Assembly: GCF_023078275.1 (NCBI RefSeq)
Contig: NC_062974.1
Span: 24,340,110-24,404,109, forward strand
Source of the DNA: Leguminivora glycinivorella
Taxonomy: Eukaryota > Arthropoda > Insecta > Lepidoptera > Tortricidae
Reading direction: 5' to 3'
DNA: 64,000 nt
Shown here in pieces: positions 53,431 through 64,000 of this stretch. Position 1 is the first letter of the stretch. Each line of letters opens with the position of its first letter. The translations under genes were made by a program, and so were the position numbers. The notes under the pieces are model-generated. The model had not been told where the DNA came from, made no database searches, and was given only the letters and a program-made list of their open reading frames with translations.

Positions 53431-55317
53431 TTTGGAATTTTTCACACCGACCTGAAATGTATATGACAGCAACAGAGCTATAATAGCACTTATGTTTTAC
53501 ATCCCATATCTACATAGTTACTTACCACAGTTTTTTTTTATGTGAAATTAAATTGAACTTTTTTTTAAGAAGCTCCAATGCGTAAGCTACTGCTACTGCT
53601 ATTATAAGATTTATTAAATTAAATACCTATAAGTAGTTCATTATTACAAGTGTAATTTCTTACCAATTTTGTTAAGTGTCCTTATTCTTTAATAAACGAG
53701 ACAATCTTGATAATGGTATTTTTAATTTAAAATCATTCTTATTTACGTACCTACCGGAGAGTTTGCTCAGTATTTTTTCAATTAAGTAATAACTTAGGTA
53801 CTTTAAGTTTTATAGGCTTTAATATAATGGTAAGTGATTGATATGGTAACGACCATTCATAAGTATTTTTTGTGTGAAAAGTTTTACTACTACCATTAGA
53901 AAGGTACTACCTACTATCGAACCAACTGATTCATGACTTTGATTTATCGTTTGATTCTATACCTATTTTTAATTAGCCGGAATTATTGTAAACAAAAGTG
54001 TGGCCGGTGCTATAAAAAATTTGCACCATTCGAGGTATTAAAATTGCCGATATTTTACAGGTTTAATAAAAATCTTTACATATTCCATTACACAAATAAT
54101 GACTCTTTTTAAACGAAAATAAATTGAAACACTAAACGTTTTGGTATATTTATTGAAATTAAAAAGCCGTTTTTGTCGGGTAGTTTGTATATTGCACTGG
54201 TATTACTGTGGAAATGTACCTGGGTGACCAAGAAGCGGGCCGCTAAACATTATTTTTTAGCAACTTTTGAGACTAGGTGGCAGTGATTTTTAATTACTAA
54301 TTAAAACCGTCTTCTTCAAATGCGATGGTAGTAATAAGGTGGTTATAAATTAAATTATTGGTTTTGTGAGTATCTGATATGACAGGACATCGTCTATTTT
54401 GGACCGATTTCTATATTGACTTGCATGGGATCATAACATAATATAACAGTCATTGTGTTCGATCGCTTCACGATTTTTAAGTATGTAATAGAGTGATCGT
54501 TAATATAGGTAATTCCACGAAGGTTGAAGTGAATGATAACACACACACGTAAATGTAGATTAGTACTGATTGCAAAAAAATTAATGAATGAAATGAGTGA
54601 GTGAATGTAAAAAAAAACGATTAATATATTTTTGAAAAAAATTATTATTTATTGATATACTTATCATTAATGGTATTAAAAGCAGTAAAACATAACGAAC
54701 AAATCCTTTTATAAACCACCGTCACTTGGCATATCTTCATCTGATTCGTTAGGATTGATTATAAGGTTTTGGTTTTCGGTTAAATCATCTACAATACAAT
54801 ACAATACAAATACTCTTTATTGCACACCTCAATACACGAAACAACATATCATAGGTTCTCTTTCCCTATATTTCTTCGTTTTCTTGGGTTTTTCTGAAAA
54901 TACTGTGAAACGTTTCTTTATCTGCTTTTCTTCGTTTAATTTTCTCATGACGCTATTAAATGTGAACTCAGTATTACTAGCTGGAAGTCGCGGTGGCACG
55001 AATAAAATTTTGCTACGGACAAACGATATTATTTTATTAATAGTTATTTGTTATACAAGGGGGCAAAGTTGTATTTTAACGCTGAGTGTGGAATTGAAAA
55101 ACGAGCAAGTGAAAGGATTCTATAGTTGAACCACGAGCGAAGCGAGTGGTTCGAGAATAGAATCCTGAACTTGCGAGATTTTTAACACACGAGAAGTAAA
55201 ATATATTTGCACCCGAGTGTAACACAAAACTTTTCCCCTCACTATAGCAAGGAAACTACAACGCAAAAAAATGCGTTTATCACTGCTTCCAGTAGCTCCA
55301 CAGGTGGTAAATCATCT
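53431..55317. other. Intergenic, mostly unique AT-rich sequence
   Basis: A possible polyadenylation signal for the plus-strand BTB gene is at 53691-53696. A repeat-tail-like segment (TACTCTTTATTGCACACC) is at 54790-54840 and a relative of the 27030 repeat is at 55050-55235. No gene is seen. Confidence 0.4.
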
Positions 55318-55720
55318 TTTCTCAAACATGGTATGAAATATTGATGTTATGTGCCTTATAATTGGTAGCGAAGTATGACGTTGCAGGTGCGGCTAGGACG
55401 ATTGATAGATAATGGAATTTCATACAAACCTTGCAGGCCAAGGCCGGCAAAGTCTTCTTTTTAACCGACTTCAAAAAAGGAGGAGGTTCTCAATTCGACT
55501 GAATTTTTTTTTTTTTTTGTATGTATGTTACTCGATATCTCCGAGAATTGTGGACCGATTTTCAAAATTTTTTTTTGGATCGAACGGGTATAACCCCGAG
55601 ATGGTCCCATTGGCACCAAGTCGGGGTCTGACGATGGGATCTTGGAGAAATCGAGGGAACTCTTCAAATGTTATAGGCACATGTAATGTTTTTAATGTAT
55701 TTTTCAAAGGTACACCAGTA
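55318..55720 (+). repeat. Composite repeat: 36754-type copy plus CGACTTCAAAAAAGGAGGAG repeat
   Basis: 55318-55461 duplicates 36754-36896. It is followed by TTAACCGACTTCAAAAAAGG, AGGTTCTCAATTCG, a T run and GAACGGGTATAACCCCGAGA, a repeat 3' end of a kind common in Lepidoptera. The long frame 55412-56116 crosses both and is not a gene. Confidence 0.65.
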
Positions 55721-55735
55721 TTTACGCCTGATGGT

Positions 55736-56330
55736 AATAATAGCAGCGTTTTACCTTACAATAAAACGCATATTAAGCGAAGTACCTTATTTGAAGCCTA
55801 TTTTATTATATTTGAGAGAGCAATCCTGTTAACAGATGACGTAGCGGTTCACATATTAGCTGACAGTAGTCGCCATTATCCCCACCACCAGTTTTACCCT
55901 TCCAGTTTTATCCCCTCACCACCGGGCGGTGGCGCCTACGGGCGCCGTTTGCCTCATTGGTTCTCAAATTATAACCAAAACAAAGTTGCAATAAGTGTAC
56001 AATTTACTAAAAAGGTTGCAATAATTATTTTAATTATGTACATTTTAAATAAAAACAGGGACATATCAGTATACATTGGAGTGTATAGGTGTTGGATTTT
56101 GCAACCTGAATGGTGAAGGTGATAAAATACATTAGTGAGTTAAACCTACCCTCCATGGGTGTAATAAAAGTAAAGTGGTGTATTGCAACGGAGTACTTTA
56201 GCCACTGGCGGCCTAAAAACTATAGGCTTCAAATAAGGTACTTCGCTTAATATGCGTTTTATTGTAAGGTAAAACGCTGCTATTAAGCTTCCTACCGTTA
56301 TTTGAAGCCTATTTTATTATATTTGAGACC
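55736..56330. repeat. Inverted repeat with a third partial copy
   Basis: About 66 bp at 55738-55805 (with AATAGCAGCGTTTTACCTTA and GCGAAGTACC) is inverted at about 56219-56285. TTATTTGAAGCCTATTTTAT recurs directly at about 56299. A GC-rich CACCGGGCGGTGGCGCC patch lies between. Confidence 0.7.
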
Positions 56331-59300
56331 TGTCTGTGACCGCCTGGTGGCCAGCATAACGCCAATGTGATTAATTCCTCATCATTAGTGAAACTGGTGG
56401 AAACAACTAGTGCACTTAATAATCTGCGTGTGTGGGTGAATCATTTCAATTCAACCAACTAAGTGGAATCTGCAGTGATACATGTTACTATTTTTGTGAA
56501 TACTGTATTTTTAATAAATCATTGTGAATCAAGTTATAAGATTAAATCTTATTTCTAAAAGCGAGTTCATATTTTTATTTCATTTCACCCATCAAATCAT
56601 AATTTTCGGTATTGTCTGTTTCTATTAATTTCAGGATCCTTTATCATTATGTATCGATCTACTTCGCAAAAAGAAAGTGAAATCTTGTTGAGGCATTACA
56701 AGCCACAATGCTATTTGTCTTTATCACAGCAAAGCATATATGTTAGATCTATAGATCTCAGTATAACTAAGGCATAATACTGTTTAGGTTACGTCACAGA
56801 CACAAAATTATCTTCATGGCTTATTCCTTTGTATTAATATTTATTTGAAAGTTCTTATAGTCTTTATGAGGAATCAAGTGCACTTATACAATATTTTACA
56901 AAAACAACGGGATCTCCCTTGAAGATATATAAAATCGACTACAATATTTCCTTACTTTGTTAGCATATAATGGCTAAACAATGTCAAGTGTGTACGTACA
57001 AATTTGAACAAAGGTGATCATTGCGTGATGTCACAGTATGTACATGCATTGTATTTCCAGGCCGATTTAAGTTGGCATATACGAACAAAAGACGAATTTC
57101 ATGTGCCCACCTAAAGGTGAATAATAGTAGTATACAGAGCGCAGCTATTTAGGCAATAAATTATCTTTTAATTTATAAGATTTTCGTTTCAGTCCATTTT
57201 TAATATGTACCACCCTATAAGTGGTTTCATTTTGTTGTACATATACGTATTTGCAATTAGATATGGTAAGCAGCACTACCTTTGCTAATAAGTTGTAGTA
57301 TAGCTAGAAAAACACTGGTTTTCACTTATCATTTTAATATATAAGTACCAACTATATCTGCTGGATACCCATTATGGTAAGATAAATAAATAACTTGGAC
57401 TGTAGGCCTAACTGAAGTTTTAGTTATATTTGAAACAAGACTAAAAATAGTTCCAAAATAGATTTTAGCATTGATTTGGCCCCATAAATTAGTTATGTCA
57501 CAGGCGCATAGCTCTAATATTAGTACATTTTATGTATTTTAGACGAGTAGCCAAGCAAGACACTAAATAATTCATAACTTATTTTTGTCAAAAACAAGGG
57601 AAGAATGTAGGCAGACTCGGCGATCAGTTCTTGTTGAACATTGGTAATATTCTTGCAGCAATAACCTTCGCGGTTATTTGCCTGAATGAAGCTCCCAGAA
57701 TAATTAGTGTTTGATACTAAAAATCTTAAAGAGACGTCTTTTAGCGTTAGGAGCAGATTCAAGCTAATGAAGAGGTACATGTTGTATGTACATTCTTCTA
57801 ACGTCACATTTAGGATTACGGTGCATCCCTTTTCTTGAAAAGAACTTTGGCCTCCTTCTTACCCAGAGAGCGGGTTTCGGTGGGATGTTAGACAAGTTGT
57901 CTAGGAAATCTAGAAGGTTCTTGATTTGGAATCGATATCAATCATTTGATTTAAAAGCCTTGTATAGCATGGCTTATTGTCGTTCGGACAGGTACCGTAC
58001 AGATAAATTTTATTCATCTCTGATCATATCATACCCTATGTGGGTCATAGGTATTTACATACGGTAAACATCCAAATTGTTCTTATATATATTATACGTG
58101 GAAGGTTAAAGAATTCCAACGTTATATTCACATACAGCGGGGTACAACCTTATATATTATTATGTCCACAGAAGGAAGTGAAGTGTCTAACTCATAGGAA
58201 ATTAATAAAGGGTTAAAGATCTGAGTCTTTGATGATGTGAATTTGATAGTCAACACAAATTGTCAGGTTTTTGCAAGCCAATTACTCAGTTCCAGTATAG
58301 ATTACCACAATCTTAGATATAGGAACAATTTGGTTATTTACCACTTTTACCAGGCAAGCTGGATTACGAAGATTACACCCACTAATCCAACCTTTATTTA
58401 ATAAGGAACTAGGCTCATCCCGTTCCACGTGACTTGTATTCAAAGTCATTGATTTGGTGCTGGCACAGAATATATAAAAGTACAAGTACAGAAGGCTCAC
58501 TGTCAACAATCTGTCAATGGACTGCATACGACATTGAGTTCTATTGCGGAGCGACAAGGTCGTCAAACTTTATGAGCCGCGAACTCGCGGCCGCCGGAAT
58601 GTATGGAAGAAATGCGGAGTGAGCCGCCCCTGGTGCTGGTTTCAGCGCTAGTGCGAGCTTCACGCTGCTAGCGGAGCCGGCAATACATATGTGGTTGAAA
58701 AGAGCCATTGACCGGTAAGTTCGCTTAGCTAGTCGCTGGCGGCTGAATAGGTTAGGTTAGGTTAGATATTTCATGAATATGATGATTTGTATTTGAAATG
58801 TATATTTACTTAATAGCATGCGTTTTCGTGGTAGTAGCCCGATACGCAATAATACACAGTATATGACTTGTGGTTGCTTTGCGGAAGCATATATTTATGT
58901 TATTGTAATATGGCCAGACGCTTAATTAACCACTTTGCGGGTCTTCCCTACGCAGGGGCTATGCTAATATTCTGTCATTCCAATTTAAGTATATGTACTG
59001 CCGAAGCAAATACTACTTGCATTATCAAAGCACTTGTTTAGCGATATGTAACAGGCTAATACATATGTTTTATCATATCTTGCTTACCTACTTAAACCCT
59101 GCAAAACCAGTTTAAGAATGCTGTTTACATTAATTTAAGAATATCCGGTTCCTGATAGTTCTAGCAGAGAGCTGAGTTGTAAGTTTAACACGCCCTGCGG
59201 AGGCTATAGCCGTGACGGCCAAAATCTCTTCAGAGATTATGTTTCGTTGGCTGAATATTCACAATATATTCATAACATTCACACGCCTTACGCAGGCAAA

Positions 59301-59389
59301 TTATGAATATTATGGAATGGCAGATAAAATTTTATAAAAAGGCAAGTTCTATGATCACGCTCACAGAAATGAATATACACTAGAAGAAG

Positions 59390-59530
59390 CAAATGTATCT
59401 ACTTCGCGTGTCCGAACTCAGTGGCAGCCACTGAGATGGCCATTTCTAATGACAGTCCACATACGTCAGCTGTTGCAGCCGCACGTAAGAAAAAAAATAC
59501 AAAATGCCTCATTGCATGATAATTAACTGC
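59390..59530 (+). repeat. Interspersed repeat with THAP-like start, copy 2
   Basis: It shares AGCAAATGTATCTACTTCGC and AACTCAGTGG..CCACTGAGA with 32895-33070. The frame opens MPHCMIINCTSP and soon stops. MPxC-x4-C spacing fits a THAP start. Confidence 0.5.
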
Positions 59531-60002
59531 ACCAGCCCAAATATTTCCAGCGCACAATAACAAAAACATATTTCCCATCACACGTAAGTAATTTTTAAAT
59601 AATATTGTGCGTGAATTCATTTTTAATCATTTTTTCCGTATTTTTATTTATGCGTCCAAGGATGTACCTAAGTAACTATAGAATTACGTTACAAACCGGC
59701 GTTTACATTGTATTGCTGCGTTTGCTTTAAGCGTTTGATCGACCATGTGTGTTAAAGAGATGATGAATATGAGACTAGCGATACTCTCGCGTATCGCTTC
59801 GACTTCGTAGTACAGCCCATTTCTCATTCGTCCGTCAAATTTAGCGACTAGTGTTGTTCGTTCTACAATAAATAACAATAATCGTTTGTAATCGATAATC
59901 GAACAGACGAATGATAAACACTATTGTCTATTACAAAACACAATTTAGTAGTTATTAATAAAAATATACTCGTGTTCTAATTTTAATAAAATAGTTACGT
60001 AT

Positions 60003-60400
60003 TTGTTTTACAAGGAGCAAAGTTGTTGTTTAACCACACGTGCCAATATTGATACTCGAGCAAGCGAAACATTCCAATATTAAACCGCGAAGTGGTGGTT
60101 CGAGAAGTGGAATCTTGAGCGTTGTGAGGGTTTCAAGGCACGAAGGTTGAACAAACTTTGCCACCGAGTAAAACACAATTATTTTTCACTACACCAACAC
60201 GAATTGAATCGAATTACTCACTATGAAATATCAAATTACTTAAATAAAATCCATAAATTTATTCAATATGTATGATTCAAAATTATCATTTACATATTAG
60301 TAAATTCTACCAGCTAGCTTATGACATCAAGTTACATTTTTTTTTAAATACTTTGCACTCTTGTGGATAAAATGAAATTTTTGCTATCAGTTTTCAAATA
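60003..60400. mobile_element. MITE-like repeat, paired with 27030-27450
   Basis: It shares ACACGTGCCAATATTGAT, CGAGCAAGCGAAACATTCC, GGAATCTTGAGC and the downstream TATGATTCAAAATTATCA and TTGCACTCTTGTG words. Confidence 0.6.
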
Positions 60401-60443
60401 ATCAAGAGTTTTTATCAGTTGGTGTGGTGAAAATATTATAATT

Positions 60444-60638
60444 TTAATCATATACAACATAAGTATAACGTTTAAAAACACTCTTTCTTATAGTTTCCCA
60501 CATGATCCGGTCGTAAAAGAAAAATGGATTGCAGCCACGGGAAGGAAAAACTGGTTTTTCATGACGTATTCGGCTAGCTTTTCTTTTGGCTTCAAAAATG
60601 TCTTCCCTGGTTTTCTTTTGAGACTTTGCTGTTTCCAT
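60444..60638 (-). CDS. Possible coding exon of unknown gene (64 aa)
   Basis: The frame opens METAKSQKKTREDIFEAKRK and continues with PVFPSRGCNPFFFYDRIMWE before a TAA. The ATG follows TTTTTGTAG directly, a fair acceptor. Composition (Lys/Glu/Arg then aromatic) is more protein-like than neighbouring frames, but no family is recognised and no partner exon was found. It may be chance or part of a transposon. Confidence 0.25.
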   Translation of the reverse strand: METAKSQKKTREDIFEAKRKASRIRHEKPVFPSRGCNPFFFYDRIMWETIRKSVFKRYTYVVYD

Positions 60639-60753
60639 AGCCTACAAAAAGTTAAATATGATTCTGCTTGCTTACAAAGTTAAAACTGATACTGTATAGG
60701 TACCTAACCTATAATAATAATAATAATTAATAAATTTACAACTTTCTGAGACG

Positions 60754-62061
60754 ATGTCGTTCAGATCTATCTCTGAATCAGAAACCTATAAGTACCTTGG
60801 TATGTCACAGTCGTTGGGTATTGAGGATGTTGGCATTAGACGGTCGGTGAAGGAGCGCTTTTTCAGTCGGCTCACAAAAGTCCTTAACAGTCTTTTGTCA
60901 GGAGGCAATAAAGTGCGCGCCTTTAACGCCTGGGTAATGCCTCTACTCACATACTCCTTTGGCATACTAAGGTGGACCCAGACCGAGCTGGACGCCCTGG
61001 ATCGGAGGGTCCGGTCACTGCTTACCACACACCGTATGTTACACCCGCGCTCGTCTGTTATGAGATTGTACATCCCACGGAAGTGCGGAGGTCGAGGCTT
61101 CCTAAACGCCAAAAATCTCCACAACCGTGAGGTGTACAATCTCAGGAATTACTTCCTTAACAACGAGTGTGGGATGCATCGTGATGTGGTGGCAGTGGAC
61201 GGAAACCTCACGCCGCTCTCCTTGGCGAAAGAGAACTGGCGCAAACCTGTGGTACTAAGTACTGCGGACCGCAAGGCGGTATGGGAGAGCAAGCAGCTAC
61301 ACGGGCGGTTCTACAAGGCCCTCACGGGACCCGATGTAGACCTGCTCGCATCGGTGAACTGGTTACGATTCGGGGACCTCTTCGGAGAAACTGAGGGTTT
61401 TGCCTGTGCAATTGCGGACGAAGTTATGATGACGAACAACTACCGGAAATATATCCTGAAGGACGGCACGGTCGACATTTGTCGGGCATGCCGCCGTCCC
61501 GGAGAATCACTCAGGCATATCATTTCCGGTTGTTCTCATCTTGCTAACGGTGAGTACTTGCACAGGCATAATCTCGTAGCCCGGATCATTCACCAGCAGC
61601 TTGCTCTTCAATACGGCCTTGTGGACCGCGAAGTACCGTACTACAAGTACTTACCTGCACCAGTTCTTGAAAATGGCCGTGCCACGCTCTATTGGGATCG
61701 ATCTATTATCACTGACAGGACTATTGTAGCCAATAAGCCTGACATTGTGATAATAGATCGACCGCAACGCCGGGCCGTGCTCGTTGACATCACCATCCCC
61801 CATGATGAGAATCTCGTGAAAGCCGAGAAGGACAAGTCCAGTAAGTACCTAGACTTGGCTCACGAGATAACCGCCATGTGGGATGTTGATTCAACGATCA
61901 TTGTCCCGATAGTCGTTTCAGCGAACGGTCTCATAGCGAAGAGTCTCGACCAACATCTTAAGAGACTCTCGCTCGGTGGTTGGATCAAGGGCCAGATGCA
62001 GAAGGCGGTGATTTTGGACACAGCGCGGATAGTCCGACGGTTCCTCTCTCTGCAGCCCTAA
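60754..62061 (+). pseudogene. RLE-type LINE polyprotein C-terminal fragment (435 codons)
   Basis: The frame begins in the reverse-transcriptase thumb (ETYKYLGMSQSLGIEDVGIR), runs through a connector (NAWVMPLLTYSFGILRWTQ), then a CCHC finger (CRACRRPGESLRHIISGC) and a restriction-like endonuclease (KPDIVIIDRPQRRAVLVDIT followed by IPHDENLVKAEKDKSSKYLD). This finger-plus-PD/DIT order marks R2/R4/NeSL/CRE-type LINEs, whose endonuclease is C-terminal. The N-terminal DNA-binding part and catalytic YADD are absent, as expected of a 5'-truncated insertion. The retained frame is uninterrupted, so the copy is recent. A 3' UTR and AAATAATAATAATAA tail follow to about 62237. Confidence 0.85.
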
Positions 62062-62237
62062 CCACCGGCAGCTTGGGCCCTGCCCCGCTGCTGGCGGCAC
62101 CCTAGGTTAGGTTTTTTATAATGTGTTTATATGTTTTATATTGTTTTGTAAGTGTTTTATTTTATTTTACTTTTATACTCATATTGTAAAAAACCTAATC
62201 TAAGAAAAGAAGTAAATAAAGGAAATAATAATAATAA
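62062..62237 (+). mobile_element. 3' UTR and tail of the RLE-type LINE
   Basis: After the TAA comes CGGCAGCTTGGGCCCTGCCC, an AT-rich stretch and AATAATAATAATAA. The next segment (62238 on, TACTTTATTGCACAC) resembles another repeat end. Confidence 0.5.
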
Positions 62238-64000
62238 AATACTTTATTGCACACTACAGAAGAAAAGAAACATAATTCAGAACAGATACAACGTGGTAGG
62301 TAACAACAGGCGGTCTTATCGCTAAAACAGCGGTCTCTTACAGACAACCTTCAGATAGTCGAGTGGCTATACTGTAAACATATAGGAAAAGTATAAGATA
62401 AAACCGCTTTTCGACTAAATAAATGTATTTCTGAAATTTAATTCAAAAATTATTCAATCACTCCGTTGAAAATCATTCGTCTGTCAGAAAATCGATACCA
62501 TTCATGTTAATCGATTTGCGATTTTTAGGTTATCTGAATTGATTATGTCTCTTACTATGCGTTTCAATGGTAACAATCTTTCTTGTTTCTATAAAATGTC
62601 AACAAATATATTTAAAATACTTACTTGATATTAATATTACGCGAAGGTATCCAAAAGCGTGGACAGAATGAAACCGCTTAATAGCGTGACGTGAGCGTGA
62701 CCTCCCTCTTTGAATCTTTTTGTCATACTACTCGATTTTTGGGATAGTTTGCAGGGGAGCGGGGAGTGAGCGAGCGAGCCCACAGATATAAAATCTATGT
62801 GTACGAGAGAGACGGCTGCATTGTTGCGGGGCGGAGCGGCATTGGTGTCTTTGAATCGTTTAGGTTTTCCCATCACTAAATGCCGACCGTGACGTCTCAG
62901 TGACAGCTAAAAAGTCGGCACGCTTGGTTCCCATACAAATGGTGCTATTTACTTCATCTACTGAATATCTAAATCTGTGATCACGCTACATAAGCTACAT
63001 TGCGCAGGCCAGGACGGGCTTGCTATATTATTGGTAATTCATTACACTAGATAGATAGTCTCATAGGCTCCTTTCTTTTATCTCGTCTGCTAGTGTAGCA
63101 GTCAAATAACAAAAAATAACAAACAAAGGCCTTGCGCAGGCTTGTTATTTGTTGGGTAAGTAGAAATACTTACACGTCTTGCGCAGACGGAAGTACGAGT
63201 AATTAAGATTAGATACATAGGCTTGGCGGAAACTTTCCTATTTACACGGATTTCCCGCTAACATTTGCCCAGCCTCGCAAATGGTCTCAATGGATATCCC
63301 AAGCAACAATGTTATTATAATGATGTCTCTTTACGCCTTGCGCAAGCGGAAATTATTAGAGTAGGTATTCGAATAAAAAACAAATTTCGGGTCTTTTCTT
63401 TGTAACGCCAAATCTAGGATATGAGCTGATACAAATACTGCATAGTCAACACATCTGCTTGCGCAGCAGAATAATAATAAATTTATTGCACAACAACTTG
63501 TGTACTTAAATCAGCAGACAGCTACTTACTATTTATTTATAAATCCTATTTGGATAGAAGCAAAAGATCAATAGTGACTCTCCTGTATGTGGTAATTTAG
63601 AACAGAGCAGGTACCTACTTTAAATAATAATGGTTATTCTGGTAAATCTCAGACCTCACACTATAGACATAGGGTGAAATAGCCATTTTTTAGACATAGA
63701 AAAGCATGTATATCACATTACAATTTTATATCACATACGGGGGTTTCACTCAAAATCTTTTACTTTAGCTAGAGTAGCAAACTTCCAGTAAGTCTATTAT
63801 TATTATTAGTACCGGAATTTTATTCAACGCTTACACTTAGAACGATACTGTGCATCAATAGTAGGCACTCTTTAATTAAGAATTAAGAAAATAACATAAT
63901 AGACCGGACCCCAATAGGGAATCCAATATGACACTAGAACCTTTACAAGTTGATACAACAAGGTTTTAAACGTGTCCTAGGTTTTATCTACTTAATCGTT
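62238..64000. other. Intergenic tail of the window
   Basis: No gene is supported. A GC-richer stretch (62640-62880) with CAGATATAAAATC could be promoter-like or repeat-derived. Small hairpins with a TTGCGCA loop are at 63129, 63176, 63335 and 63456. Confidence 0.4.

Larger units (their letters stand above)
56331..60443. other. Intergenic, no supported gene
   Basis: Mostly unique sequence. The frames at 57520-57807(-) and 57786-58067(+) overlap antiparallel and show no family features. A CpG-richer patch (58560-58730) ends in a consensus donor (CCGGTAAGT) and might be a first exon. THAP-like repeat copy 2 is at 59390-59530 and a relative of the 27030 repeat at 60003-60400. Small hairpins occur at 58946, 59192 and 59285. 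Confidence 0.4.
58946..63468. repeat. Dispersed 13-bp hairpins with TTGCGCA-like loop
   Basis: Seven sites have three-base complementary arms around a conserved 7-nt centre: GCC-CTGCGGA-GGC (59192), GCC-TTACGCA-GGC (59285), GCC-TTGCGCA-GGC (63129), GTC-TTGCGCA-GAC (63176), GCC-TTGCGCA-AGC (63335), TGC-TTGCGCA-GCA (63456) and CCC-TACGCA-GGG (58946). Arms differ but stay complementary in most, and at 59285 and 63129 the complementarity reaches further out. Confidence 0.5.

Noticed and set aside
55412..56116. 235-codon plus frame
   Set aside because: It runs across at least three unrelated repeats (55318-55461, the CGACTTCAAAAAAGG repeat, and an inverted repeat).
57520..58067. Two antiparallel frames of about 95 codons as a possible gene
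   Set aside because: No domain, signal peptide or splice partner; both strands open to a similar degree suggests chance.
58750..58767. TTAGG-like repeats suggesting an interstitial telomere
   Set aside because: Only about three units; such GGTTAGGTTAGG words are frequent in insect genomes.

Overview
The window looks like a lepidopteran (moth or butterfly) nuclear genome. It is AT-rich, its genes have GT-AG introns, and it carries interspersed repeats of kinds I associate with moths and butterflies: short repeats with (CCGT)n or (CTGT)n cores, palindromic MITEs, a tRNA-headed SINE body, and decayed jockey-type and RLE-type LINEs. I cannot name the species. No rRNA, tRNA or CRISPR locus was found. 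Most long open frames in the window are repeat-derived or antisense noise. The real genes have short exons and were rebuilt here by joining exons at splice sites.

From about 2.5 to 40.4 kb lies a cluster of eight small genes with one architecture: a TATA-like box about 40-80 bp before the ATG (weak in one case), a first coding exon of 61-85 nt encoding a signal peptide, a phase-1 intron, and one terminal exon. The products are short secreted proteins rich in Gly, Ala, Ser, Asn, Gln, Pro, His or aromatic residues. The genes are 3764-5467(-), 8798-10259(-), 12368-13923(+), 14272-15613(-), 16481-17569(-), 23320-24292(-), 31444-33294(-) and 39651-40330(-). Composition and promoter style suggest silk, cocoon, eggshell or cuticle structural proteins; that is inference. 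Two of them (23320-24292, 31444-33294) share a dibasic/RSP-Cys N-terminus, a His/Pro-rich stretch and a CSTC C-terminal motif. Two (3764-5467, 23320-24292) are followed by tandem copies of their own terminal coding segment, apparently within the 3' UTR. Two (16481-17569, 31444-33294) carry single-base frameshifts in short C runs.

From 45.2 to 53.2 kb are a five-exon gene for an unrecognised secreted protein (45236-48664, +) and two related BTB/POZ proteins in head-to-head orientation (48965-50143, -; 52276-53194, +). The second has no identifiable first exon. Two short two-exon THAP zinc-finger loci, both C-terminally truncated or frameshifted, lie at 38784-39382(-) and 41649-42230(+).

The rest is mobile-element territory: a 157-bp satellite at the left edge, a TTAA-flanked MITE family (4 copies), a hAT-like element with target duplication, several palindromic MITE families, a foldback element, LINE remnants (the largest a 435-codon RLE-type fragment at 60754-62061), a 156-bp inverted-repeat element with a hammerhead-like core (30831-30986), an 11-bp iterated array beside a TATA box (30178-30386), and a series of small hairpins with a shared TTGCGCA-type loop between 58.9 and 63.5 kb.
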